This document shows positions 8,982 to 20,234 of a stretch of DNA of 22,428 nucleotides, piece after piece. The notes under the pieces were generated by a model. It was not told the DNA's origin. It saw only the letters and a program-made list of their open reading frames with translations, and ran no database searches. The translations under genes were made by a program, and so were the position numbers. This DNA comes from Pelargonium nanum (lineage: Eukaryota; Streptophyta; Magnoliopsida; Geraniales; Geraniaceae), in the NCBI GenBank assembly GCA_036897485.1, contig JAYMTF010001583.1, forward strand, positions 1 to 22,428, written 5' to 3'. The number at the start of each line of letters is the position of its first letter. Positions within the stretch are counted from its first letter, which is position 1.

Positions 8982-10444
8982 ATGGATCCTTCAACTGCAC
9001 AACACCACCACCACCACCACCACCAGGTAATTCAGCTACAAATCATCCTTTCATAATTATGATTATGATTATCATGATACCACACAAGTTTTTTTCCTTC
9101 TTTCTTTTCATTTTTTTTGTTTTAATCACATATAATAATTAACACCTAATTACTTTACCTTCCCTTTCAATTCTCTTGTTTCCTTCTCATGACTTTTCTT
9201 TGCAACTCTCCATCTTTCAATTTTTGGGTGATTTTGCTTCTAGTTCCAAAAAGATGTTTATCATAAGAATTGTTCTAAAAGGAGGTCATTACATAAACAA
9301 ATCTTTGATTTGATAAATCAAAAGTTTGTAATTTATAGTTCTTGTGGATCTGTTGTTTTGGATTGCTAATTTGGATGAGGTCGATCAATTTTTGTTGTTT
9401 ATGCTTTTGGCTCGATCTGCTGATAAAATCGACCAAACTTAAGTTTGTGCACTTAGGCTTTTCCAGTTAGGAAAAATAGAAATGTATGAATTATACATTT
9501 TATTTTTTCTTTTACTTCAATAGCTAATTGAGCAAATTGTACAGGAAATGAGTTCAAACAATAACACACTAGAGAACATGCTGGTTTGCTCAAAAACACA
9601 GCAAGATCCAAAGAAGCCAAGGCCTCAACCAGAGCAAGCTCTCAAGTGCCCAAGATGTGACTCCATCAACACCAAGTTCTGCTACTACAACAACTACAGC
9701 CTCTCTCAGCCCAGGTACTTCTGCAAGTCCTGCAGGAGGTACTGGACCAAAGGTGGAACCTTGAGGAATGTTCCAGTGGGTGGTGGCTGCAGGAAGAACA
9801 AAAGACCATCATCATCATCATCTTCAACATCATCAGCATCAGCAAAGAGGTCTCAAGATCAACCACTCATCACAAGCCCACTCTCACACTTAACCTATGA
9901 CTCCAATGACCTCACTCTTGCCTTTGCTAGGCTCCAGAAACAACAACAACAACCTAGTACCCACCTAGGGTTTGATCAAGCTGAGGTTCATGACCAGTTC
10001 TCAATGATGGGCATGAACAACCCAGTGGCTCCAGCTGGTAATTTTCTTGATGCACTCAGGTGTGGCTACCCAAACAATTTCCAAAACATGTACTATGGTT
10101 ATGGAGAAGCTGGAAATGAGCAGGTGGAGAATGGGTCAGGGTCAGAAATGGTGATCCCATATTGTGGTGGTGATCAAATGGTGAGCACTAGCAGTGGAGC
10201 AGCAACAACTGTGACAGTGACAACAATGAAGCAGCAAGATGTGTGCAATAATGGCAGTAGTAGTAGCAGCAGAGAAGGTACTGATCAGAACAGGATCTTG
10301 TGGGGCTTTCCATGGCAGCTGAATGGTGAGCTTCAGAGCAGCAACAGCAACAATGTTATGGGTGATGTGGTTGATTCAGGAAGAGAAATGTGGAATGGGC
10401 TTGCTCCATCTTGGCATGGACTTCTCAATAGCCCCTTAATGTAG
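8982..10444 (+). CDS. Dof zinc-finger transcription factor (TMO6/PEAR-like group)
   Basis: The gene has two exons, 8982-9026 and 9545-10444, joined by a GT-AG intron (9027-9544) in phase 0, giving 314 aa. Exon 1 supplies MDPSTAQ, seven His and Gln. Exon 2 starts Glu-Met-Ser, so an exon-2-only model starting at 9548 loses a conserved N-terminus (MDPS...TLENMLVC is typical of this group). The Dof domain spans about residues 48-100 with zinc ligands Cys50, Cys53, Cys75 and Cys78 (CX2CX21CX2C). A basic RKNKR and a Ser-rich tract follow. The C-terminus carries [13 protein letters not shown] and DSGREMWNG, blocks I recall in Arabidopsis TMO6 (DOF5.3), a relative of the PEAR Dofs that promote procambial and radial vascular growth. 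Dof proteins bind AAAG sites in the nucleus. One small oddity is Ile56 in CDSINTKF, where Thr or Ser is usual. Assignment to the Dof family is certain and to the subgroup likely. The ATG at 8982 is preceded by an out-of-frame ATG at 8978. Confidence 0.95.
9027..9544 (+). other. Intron 1 of the Dof gene
   Basis: The donor is CAG|GTAATT at 9027 and the acceptor is TTGTACAG|GAAATG ending at 9544. The 518-nt intron is T-rich as usual for plants. A single intron just after the first 15 codons is typical of this Dof subgroup. I see no gene inside. Confidence 0.88.
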
Positions 10445-12449
10445 AATTTTAGGGTTTTTTTTTTCTTTTTGTTTAGTGTGTGTGGTAGTGATCAGCAACT
10501 CATTGTGGGGGAGAAGGAAAGAGATGGACTAATTATTAATAGAAATGTGTAATTTCTGTTTTTTTTATTTATTCAATGATTAAGGGTTTTTGTACTTCAA
10601 GAGATTTGATTCACTTGAAATCACAACTCTATCCTAGCTAATTAATTCCTTAATTGATTATGGTTTTAAAATATTTTTGCCTTCAACTCAAGAACTAAGA
10701 CCTAATTTTTTTTAAAAAAGGACCTAATTTCAAAATATTTTCTTCATGCAATCAAACCCTCTTAAAACGCTATGTAATATATTTTCATTAGTTTCGACTA
10801 TGTTGAGCAGTGAGAAAGCTTTATTTGACTTTTCCGGACAGCCCAACATGCTCATTTAACCAATCTATTTTGTGTTTTAATTATACTTTCCTAAAAGAAC
10901 AATTGCATAGCTTTGTTGTTACACCAAGGCAAAAATCCTTTGGCAATTCTAGTACTTTCTTTCTTCTCTAGTCGTGTTTAAACCTGCAAAACAAGCCTCC
11001 TATAGTAGAATTTAAGTCATATCTCCGTTAATAATAATATTTTAGAAGTCATAGTATAATTTAAATTTTCGCTCTCCATTTTGTTTAATTCTGACTCCGC
11101 CATTGCATGCAATGTTACAAATACTAGAATCTTCCTTTAAATTATTTTTTTAAAAATAAAAAAGATGGATGAGAGAATTGATGAAAAGAAAAATGAATAA
11201 TTTGAAATTTGTTTGGTAACCAAGTAAAGAAAGTGGCAGAGAGTTTGCATATAATAATGTTTCTAGAATGAGGAGATAGAGAGTGATGTTTCATGGGTCA
11301 GTTAAGTCTGAACTCACTGAGGAATTAAAAGGTTGTCGTTGAAGCAGCAGCTAAGCTAATAGCTCCTACTTGTACTGCAACATTTTTAAAGACTTTGGAT
11401 TTCGAGTGAGAATTGCTGGTTTTCAAGATATTCTATTTCTGTCATCATACATTCCTATTTTTACCAACATTAAACTAATGCTACTAGCCACAACATTGAA
11501 TATCAAATCTTGGTTGTACCAAAATTATTAGTATATGATAATGTTTTGATGAGTTGGGCTGTGTTTTTTATAAACAATATTGGAATTTCAGTGAGGCATG
11601 AGCACCAATTTCGGGATGGATTTGCTGCTACTGGCAGTTTTTTCAGACAAAATCCGAACTTAGATTTGGGCGTGACTTAGTTTTATAAAAATATTGAATA
11701 TTTTAGTGTATAGAGCAATAGGTGAGAGTGACAGAAGGATATTAGGTGAGTAATAAACAACCAATAATCAGGCTGAGACAGTGACCTTCTACTACTATCA
11801 GTTGACATTTTTGGAGCCTTGCCGGTCACATTTCAAATGTTATTTTAAATAAATGCATGGACCTTTGTCATTTTATATGCTTGTTTTAGTTCATTGAAGA
11901 GTTGGAGATCAATATGCATATTGTGTTTGAGATATAAATATTGTTTGAGAAGACTATTTTGTCATCTAAATGATTAAGGAAATGAAGTTGATTTAGATGA
12001 TAAGCTGTTGACATATTTAAATTTCAGAAAATGAAGTTGATAAGTAGATATCCAATATGTGTGTTTGGAGGACTGTCTTGGATGTGAGAGTAACATATCT
12101 TAACACAAGTGATATATAAATAATACGAAAATAGTTGTAGGAATCGGATCCCCATTTGTCTCTTCAAGAGATGTTTTATAATGATGAATTTACCTGGTGA
12201 CTGTTGACATGTGATAGATTGTTGACAGAGTGGTCTAGCTACGAGATCCACTTGCAATTTTGGGACCTTATTGTTTGGATATGTCCTCCATCCTCCATGA
12301 GCCCTTAAAAGTATCATGGTGCAGTGGACCCTCAAGGAGTGCCTACTGCTACGAGTAGTATTCTTGAGTTTCAGATGACTTTGATTTCCACAAGTCTTTC
12401 AAGCAACAAGGAGTTGTCGTGGAGATTCAGAGAGCACATGCTTTTTCAG
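10445..12449. other. Dof 3' UTR and intergenic DNA
   Basis: The Dof 3' UTR follows the TAG at 10442-10444 and probably ends within about 150-250 nt. No canonical AATAAA was seen, only AATTATTAATAG near 10530. The rest is AT-rich intergenic DNA. The minus-strand frame at 12024-12335 (103 codons) has an unremarkable composition and no recognisable domain, so I do not call it a gene. Confidence 0.55.
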
Positions 12450-13000
12450 GTAAAAACCAAGCCTTTGTGATGAATTTCAAAAGTGTGCAATCGTCACGTG
12501 TTGAAATGATTTCGGGAGTGCTCTTTGTATCATAAGCGAATATACTCTAAAAAAAATACTATCGAAAATCGAGCGAAGCATATAATCACGACGAGCGGAT
12601 GCAAAAGTCTGGATGTAGACGTGGGCTCCGTTGCGAATGCCAGTTGGTGGACGCTGGTTCGGTTGTGAGCTAGTCAATTTTCAAGTACTCACATCACGAT
12701 TAATTTTTAACTTCTATGCATCTTTGACCCCATTTGCTGATGCTTGCCGTGGCTCTAAGACATCATGTGTCACATCATCATTAGTTGATTCCACAGCGAA
12801 GTTTTGGATTTCATCACTAACCTTTGCTACACATAATTGCAATTGTACGAAATTGTACATATACAAATGTGATAATTTGATTACAAGCCCCCACCTACAA
12901 CACTGACTTGATGCATCCAGAAGTAAAGAATTTAGACGAAAAAGGCGTAGCGTGGCTGTATAGATCTGGAGATCCCAGTGGCAGTAGCTTTCAAATTTTC
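12450..13000 (-). other. Unidentified coding-like island
   Basis: This stretch is less AT-rich than its flanks and has two minus-strand frames with protein-like composition. One is 12714-12860 (48 codons), with a charged, non-repetitive tail (KVSDEIQNFAVESTNDD) ending VKDA and a stop. A splice-acceptor-like TGTGTAG lies on the minus strand at about 12827-12833, which could make it a last exon. The other is 12477-12677 (66 codons), containing RPPTGIRNGAHVYIQTFASA. I recognise neither. They could be exons of a degraded gene, a captured gene fragment inside a transposon, or chance. No upstream exon was found. Confidence 0.3.
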
Positions 13001-13340
13001 TCCACTCTAATCTTTCAAAATCAGAACATTACATTATTTAAATAGACAAATGCCGACATTTGAAATTTACTTACAATATTTATAAATCACTTACTTTGAA
13101 TCTGATTAGTCTGTGGTTTGGACCTTTGAGGAGCAACTTGCCATGTCAATTTCAAACCATTCAGGGATCAACAAATCTCATGTAAAACCAAAGACTCTTG
13201 TGAACATAAAATTGTTCCAAAGCTATTATATTATCATGTGTAAACAAGAAGGCCAACATAGAATACAAGTACTTTTCATTAGACACAAAGCAGTTCAGAC
13301 AAGAACAATAAGGTAGTGTTTGGCATGTGACTGAGATTCT
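13001..13340. other. Intergenic DNA, no gene recognised
   Basis: AT-rich sequence lies between the unidentified island and the probable 3' end of RPS23. Small open frames on both strands (13113-13343) overlap each other and show no conserved features. A GTAGTGTTTGGCATG word at 13314-13328 resembles one end of a GTTTGG-type MITE, but no partner end was found. Confidence 0.5.
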
Positions 13341-13586
13341 CATTCCTGATCCCTCGTGCCCGAGTTATGTTTTTTTTATCCTATTGGATAGGGTTGGTGC
13401 ACATATAGTTGGTACGAGATCGAAAAGGGCAAAAAACTAAAGAAACACGTATATAAATTGAACTTCTACTTTGGTCTCAATAGAACATTTGCAACAAAAA
13501 AGGTTCATATGAAAGCTAACGTTCTAAAACAGAGATCCATGAAACACTGAATGACAAAAGGTTTGGAACCTTGACGGGATGAATGT

Positions 13587-14902
<1,316 letters not shown>

Positions 14903-15258
14903 GGTGGCGGCGCGAGGTGGTTCTTGGACTCCGACGAAAGGCTGTGATGGAGCTTCGAGTCGTCGGCAGGAAGAGAAAGCTTAGAGATGAAAACCCTAAA
15001 CTTTAAACTCAATAACTGCACGCCACTATTTCTTGCTATTTGCACAAATGGCCCTTATGTTTCGTATTTTTACTCTCGTCAAAATGAGAGCCTCGGGCTC
15101 AGTAAATACACTGCTACTCACAGCCCATGAAGATAATAGGTAGCCCAACGTTCAAAAATAGCCCATTACTAGGCCCATTTTGTGGGAAACCTTTCTAATT
15201 GTTGCTCACTTGCTCTCATTTTTAAGGATTGTCCATTATTCAGTCCAGAACTAGCCCA
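14903..15258 (-). promoter_or_regulatory. RPS23 leader and promoter with telo-box and site II elements
   Basis: On the minus strand the start codon has an optimal context (GCCGCCACCATGG). A telo-box AAACCCTAA lies at 14991-14999 on the plus strand, near the expected transcription start, giving a leader of roughly 85-95 nt. Upstream are five site II elements (TGGGCY on the minus strand) at 15122-15127, 15142-15147, 15160-15165, 15172-15177 and 15253-15258. Telo-box plus site II is the well-known TCP-dependent growth signature of plant ribosomal protein genes. No TATA box is evident, which is also usual for them. Confidence 0.8.
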
Positions 15259-15359
15259 TGAAATTATTATTTATCCTTATAAGTTATAAGGATCATTTAC
15301 TGACCATATAGAGATTATTACATATATCTACCTTGTATTTATCACTTTTTGCATTGAAT

Positions 15360-15600
15360 ATCCTTAAATTTTGGTTTTTGTAGCTTTAGAATATTTTTAA
15401 CTATTTTTCACTCCTTAAATTTTGGTCATTTAACTTTGACGGAATTTTTCAAAAATGTCAAATTTATAGTAGTCAATTACAAAAGGTGACTAGTACATAG
15501 TAGTCTATAGTTAAATATAAAAAATTGACAATAAAGACATTTTCCCGTCAAAATTAACTTATAAAATGGGTGAAAAACAATTTAGGGTAATCTAAAGTAA
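15360..15600. repeat. Foldback (inverted-repeat) element
   Basis: The left arm at about 15427-15465 contains TTTAACTTTGACGGAA and then TGTCAAATTT. The right arm at about 15521-15562, read on the other strand, contains TTAATTTTGACGGGAA and then TGTCAATTTT. The arms are imperfect (roughly three-quarters identical by eye) with a centre of about 55 nt. Size, AT content and symmetry suggest a MITE-like element. It lies between the RPS23 promoter and a retrotransposon fragment. Confidence 0.5.
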
Positions 15601-15639
15601 AAAAAAAAGTTTAGAAGTATTCGTTCCAAAAGGTGACGT

Positions 15640-16110
15640 TGTAATGACTTGCTTCTGGACATAAGCAAACTTGTAGGGACTCCTTTTGACTACATCATTA
15701 ACCATCCCTCTCAGCATAACCTGTTTGTCCTCATGCTTAAAACTTAAAGACTCCCACTTACAGACAGTGTATGTAATTCTTGCAACATTTGGTCCTACAA
15801 CTTATTGAGATGCATAGCCTCACATAGGGCCTTGGGTCTCAGTAACCTAACAACATTTTTTAAAGGGTCCCTTTATTAGGCCACCCAGGAAGCAGCTTAG
15901 TGACCGACTCTCCGTGAGTCCTGCTTCTGCAATGTGTATTCTTGTTGCCATTGATAGGCCTTCCCATCTAGATGACCAAGCATCATCTTCAGCTTATGAT
16001 CTTCTAGTGTCTCATCCAACATGAAGTGTTGGTCACATCGCGACCTCTATATCCTAGGTGCAGTATCCCGAACACTCGAAACACCACTATGGTCACTTGA
16101 CATGTTCCTA
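15640..16110 (-). mobile_element. Degraded Ty3/gypsy gag fragment
   Basis: Read on the minus strand, the segment from about 16060 down to 15905 encodes a stretch with LKMMLGHLDGKAYQWQQ. This corresponds to the conserved Retrotrans_gag motif in which an acidic or helical segment is followed by LxGKAxQWxQ. A later part near 15790-15840 gives RPKALCEAMHL, resembling the 'PKTLxEAxxLAxxQ' block near the end of the same domain. Several in-frame stops and shifts interrupt it. No LTR, protease or polymerase was found, so it is an old gag scrap rather than a working element. Confidence 0.6.
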
Positions 16111-16528
16111 AGTTTTATTGAAACTATAGCTTGGATCTGAAAGCCACCACAAGAGTAGACATCAGGTTAACTAAACAAACAATACACCATACACATAATG
16201 TGAGAAAAGCCAATATATAAAATAACATAAGCAAGACACCCTCATAATCATTTATATGCATCTTCCTCTACAAACCAAAAGGTAGAGAAGATCTGTTGTT
16301 GCTTCCCATTACAAGAGAGTTCAACTAGAACTAAATCAATCCATTGGTTACAGACAAATAAATAGATTAGAGAGATTCTGCATTGCTATAATTTAAGCTT
16401 CACTATAACAAGACATGAACCAACAGTCATAAGCACGAGAACTTGATCAGAAGACAAAAGGTTGCATAATTAGAGAGAGACAATAAACAGAATTGTGCAA
16501 AGATTACTGAACCTGTCGTGGCTCTTTT
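16111..16528 (-). other. 3' UTR region of the ICR-like gene and spacer
   Basis: Sequence downstream (minus strand) of the ICR stop codon. The first 250-270 nt have the T-rich, moderately complex look of a plant 3' UTR. No canonical AATAAA was identified, so the polyadenylation point is unknown. No separate gene is visible. Confidence 0.45.
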
Positions 16529-19500
16529 CTACTTCTGCGGCTTCTTCCACAAAACTCCGATCTTCCTTAGCATGTTCCCATTTTTCTTCTTCAGCAGATC
16601 ATCATCATCCATGTCTTCGGAGTAAGGTAAGCTAAGCTTCCCTTGGTTATAGTTGTTGCTGTCCAAAGATCCAGTTCTCTCCATGAACTTCCCGTTATTA
16701 CCTGTTGAAAGCATGGCAGCAGCTGCCTCCGCAGCCTTCCTCCACTGGTCGGATTGCACCTTTAACCTTCTCAACTCTGCCTCGATTTCACAACTTGCAG
16801 CCTGTGTTGCCTCCAGCTGCTCAGTGACCCTCGCGGCTCTCCTGTTACTCTTATCTGCCTCTTCCATAACAAACCCAAGCTTCATGACAGCCTCTCGCTC
16901 AGCAGCTCTTGCTGCCTCAAGCTCTGAAACTACCTTGTCACTAACATCACCTCGATCCATTTCTTTTTTCTTGACTTCCAACCTTAGCATCTTGTTTTCA
17001 TCTAATATGTTCTGCATTTCAGTCTCCTTACCCATCAAACTGGCTCTCAACTCTGCCACGTCTTCCCTTAACTTGTTCAGCTCTTGTTCCAGTTCAGATT
17101 CTCCGTGGGACGATGGGCTTTTCCTGAGCTTTATATTCAAACCCTCATTCTCCTCTGCAATACCCTGCAGTTCGGTTTCCTTGTCCATCAGGTTTGCCTT
17201 CAACTCTTCGATATCAGCCTTTCTTTTCTCCAGTTCTGACTCTAGTTCAGCCTCTCTCAGACTCAGTTTTGTTTTGGTCTGCTCTACCAGTTCAATAGCA
17301 TTTCGTATTTGCACCGTGCTTTGTATTTGCTCTTCATGATATTTCATCTCAGCAATTTCTAGAGCACATCTTAGCTGTGCAACCTCAGACTTTAAAGAGC
17401 AAAGCTCTGCCTGAAGCTCGTTTGACTCCCTCATCTTTTGGTTTTCTTCACTTTCCAGTTCAATTTTAGGAGGACCTCCAAATACTTGACAATGGTCGCT
17501 AGATCCCGAGTCATGTGTGTTAACAATTCCTTCTAGTAAGCTCACTCGGGTCCTTGACTGTTCCAACTCTGAAGCAACACAGTTATAAGCTTCTGTTACT
17601 TTCATGCCTTCTGTCCTCAGCACTTCGACAGTTCTTTTGGCAGTTTCTAGTTGCATCAGGGTCTCACGAACTAGTGCTTGGGCCTGAGCTTCTGATTCCT
17701 TGCAATCCTTTAGATGGTTTTCCATGTTCTCCACTACCAAAAGAGTCTCAGCCAATTGTTCTTTCAAGCTATCGAGCTCTGTATTTGCCAGTTCTGCATG
17801 CTTGGACTGTACAACCTCAGATTCGGGTGATATTTCTAGCTGGACCTTTAACTGCTCGATCTCATTCAGGGCAGAGGCCAAAGCAGATGAGTCAAGTGAG
17901 TGTTGCTTCTTGATAGCCTCGAGCTCAGACTGCCATGCTTGATCTTTTTCCTGTGAGAGCTTTTGGAGCTCAAGAACATGAGCTTCCTCAGAGGCAGACA
18001 ACTCCAAAAGCTGCTTCTCGGAGTCTTCCAGTTTTGAAGTCAAGGCCAACAGTTGCTTCTGGGATTCCTCGGAATCTTGCTGAACTTGCTTCTTCCATGA
18101 TTCAGATGAACTCAGTTGGTCCTTCGTTTTCTTCAGCTCCTCCTGAAGGTGAGAGACCTGAGATTCCAGTTCAGATATTCTACTTGGGCGCTTCTTCTGG
18201 AATCAAGAAAAATATTTTGAAGGCTCAGAATTTGAATACTACAGCAAACCAAGCACTAATTTTGTAAGCAATAGATAGAAGAATTTCACACTATGGCACC
18301 ATGTTTGATCTGAAGAAAAAAAGCACTTTAAGGTTCTAAACATCAAAAAGTTTATAAAAAAAAAGCACTAAAAGTTTGATGCAAAGGCCAAGAATCTATA
18401 ACTAAAAGCCTTCGTAAAATAGATAAGAGATGCCAAATTTGAAGCATCTTTTAAGTAAAGATGAGTTTAAAAAAGAAAAGCATAAATACAAGTTAAACTT
18501 GGTTTAGATATTGTCCTATACGGAGACAAAATGGAATAGAGACGGGAAAGAATCTGTCCCAAGGACAATTTAATTATTTGGTGACACACACAACGGCCGG
18601 AACAAGTCTGTAATGTAGCTACCTCAACAGAAGCTTGTCCGTATTATTCAGAAGCAGGGGGAGAAAAATAGCATGTAAACATAAAACTATTTAAGACACT
18701 ACTGTCAAGCCCGGCATTTTCACAGAACAAATTTTCAAGGGAGATTCACCCTAAATAAATTACCGAAAAAGCAATCATGTTGTAGGGTACGGTGCTTTGC
18801 AATTTAAATTTGATCATTTCCTAGATAGAGCTACATAGTAACCTCCATAAAAAAGAAACCATGGGTCCATAACAGTCATACATGATACCTTTCATATTAA
18901 GTACAACTAATATTATCGAACTGGTGTAGCAGATGCAATTACTGTTGGATTTAAATATTAAAGTACCTCAGGCACTGGGCTCCTCGGTGACCGGCGTTCA
19001 GTGACCTTAGGGCTTCTATCTTTTGGTGTTCTGTTAGCCTGATTTGAAGAAGATGCTGAATCAGATTCTAATGAAGTGGTCTTCAGTTGGCGTGCAGCTC
19101 TAGGAGAAACTCTAAGAGGCACTTCTGAGGAACCATTTCTGCGTGAAAAGAAGAGAAAAGCAATCAAGCACAGATAAGAAATACAATCCAAACCCAAAGA
19201 AATGAGCACAATGAACATAAATGGGAGGAAAACAACAATAACATAGACATAAACGCAAATTCTATTATACTGAAGTTTGTAGTGATAATGTGACTTTGGC
19301 AACATATTATGAACTATCAACACTAATTGAAGTCACAAAGTAAAAGATGGTGTGGAACTTTTATAGATCAAGACATGTTCACTACACACGTGTTACCGAA
19401 GAATATACATAGTACAAATAGAATGAGCTAATAATGTTAGAACCTAATAATAACATAAAAATTTATAAAAATCGATTAAGATCACAACTCATGAGCAATT

Positions 19501-20157
19501 GATCTACCAATTCCAGAGATTGAAAAGACAACAATGCCCTTCCCTCTCTGAGGTGGGCAGAGATGCCGCACTAAGCCACAAGAGCTGGTGGGTCAAAGAG
19601 AGAAATGAAGCTTATTTTCTCACCATATCAAGGTATCTATGTTCCTTTGACAGTATTAGCATTATAGGTCTCCTCAGAATCCCTGAATGGCCTTGAAGTA
19701 GGATATAACACAAATGGATAAATCTTTGTTTTACAACACTGAAAGATACAGATTGCAGCTAAAGATACATACCATAACAAATGAGTTTTCAATTGTAACT
19801 TGATGGCAAAAGATGCTTCATGTCCATAGTAAACTGATACATGGTTCATACAAGGAGTTTTTGGATATTTCGATATGTAAGACAAACCCACCAGCTATAT
19901 CTAATAAAGGAGGCAACAGACAATGCAATAACATACAACAAATGCTCATAAATTTCAAGCATCAAAGTGTAATCTTCAAGTACAGGCAACAGATAATAAA
20001 TGGAAAAAGGAGGTAAAACCACCGCTTACTTTCAAAAAGTACAACCCATTGCCTCATAGCAACAAGACAACCCATTAAATTTAATCAATCAACTCAGCAA
20101 TTTGAATAGAACAATCACAAAAAGCATTTGAAATTACCTCGCCTTTGGAGTCTGCAT
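16529..20157 (-). CDS. Interactor of constitutive active ROPs (ICR/RIP), ROP-GTPase effector
   Basis: Three coding exons on the minus strand (20138-20157, 18967-19138, 16529-18196), all with GT-AG borders, give 619 aa. Exon 1 encodes only MQTPKA plus two bases of Arg7; a MQTPKAR start is a hallmark of ICR2/ICR3-type proteins as I recall them. Residues 8-64 are basic, Ser/Pro-rich and likely disordered ([19 protein letters not shown]). From residue 65, [13 protein letters not shown] opens a long coiled coil reaching about residue 545, with an internal duplication ([17 protein letters not shown] and [18 protein letters not shown]). QWRKAA at residues 548-553 is the motif reported to be required for ROP binding. 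The protein ends in a basic tail, [15 protein letters not shown] proteins link active ROP GTPases to microtubules, exocyst or kinesin partners and shape cell-wall and polarity domains. An upstream non-coding exon is likely. A first Met at 18049 would drop the conserved N-terminus and is not the real start. Confidence 0.93.
18197..18966 (-). other. Intron between coding exons 2 and 3 of the ICR-like gene
   Basis: The donor is CCTGAG|GTACTT (GT at 18965-18966) and the acceptor is TGATTCCAG|AAGAAG (18197-18199), phase 0. It is AT-rich and I saw no gene, structured RNA or recognisable transposon in it. Confidence 0.88.
19139..20137 (-). other. Intron between coding exons 1 and 2 of the ICR-like gene
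   Basis: The donor is GCGAG|GTAATT (GT at 20136-20137) and the acceptor is TTCACGCAG|AAATGG (19139-19141), splitting the Arg7 codon after two bases. The intron is 999 nt. Open frames inside it are AT-rich and featureless. Confidence 0.87.
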
Positions 20158-20234
20158 GATTTCAACCACAAGGTAAAAAAACAATATTTAGTTTTTCGAA
20201 GCTAGGCACTTAAATGCTACTTGACCCACACAAC
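20158..20234 (-). other. 5' UTR part of ICR coding exon 1
   Basis: A TTTTGCAG acceptor on the minus strand (20235-20242) precedes GTTGTGTGGG and leads into the coding start after 77 nt. This makes a non-coding 5' portion of the first coding exon likely. It pairs naturally with the donor at 21583-21584, implying a leader intron of about 1.35 kb. Confidence 0.55.

Noticed and set aside
9666-9866. Minus-strand frame opposite the Dof domain, rich in Cys and Met
   Set aside because: It is the reverse of the zinc-finger and poly-Ser coding sequence and has no independent support.
12024-12335. 103-codon minus-strand frame
   Set aside because: It shows no recognisable motif, has AT-driven composition at its end, and has no splice or promoter context.
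13314-13430. MITE starting with GTAGTGTTTGGCATG
   Set aside because: Only one putative end was found and no inverted partner or target-site duplication was seen in the next few hundred bases.
16653-17339. Long plus-strand open frame (228 codons) antisense to the ICR gene
   Set aside because: It lies entirely opposite the Glu/Lys/Leu-rich coiled-coil exon. Its Ser/Leu/Phe-rich product is the expected antisense shadow of such codons, with no domain or promoter.
17554-18267. Several plus-strand frames antisense to the 5' part of the large ICR exon
   Set aside because: They overlap each other in different frames and mirror the coiled-coil coding exon, so they are shadows.
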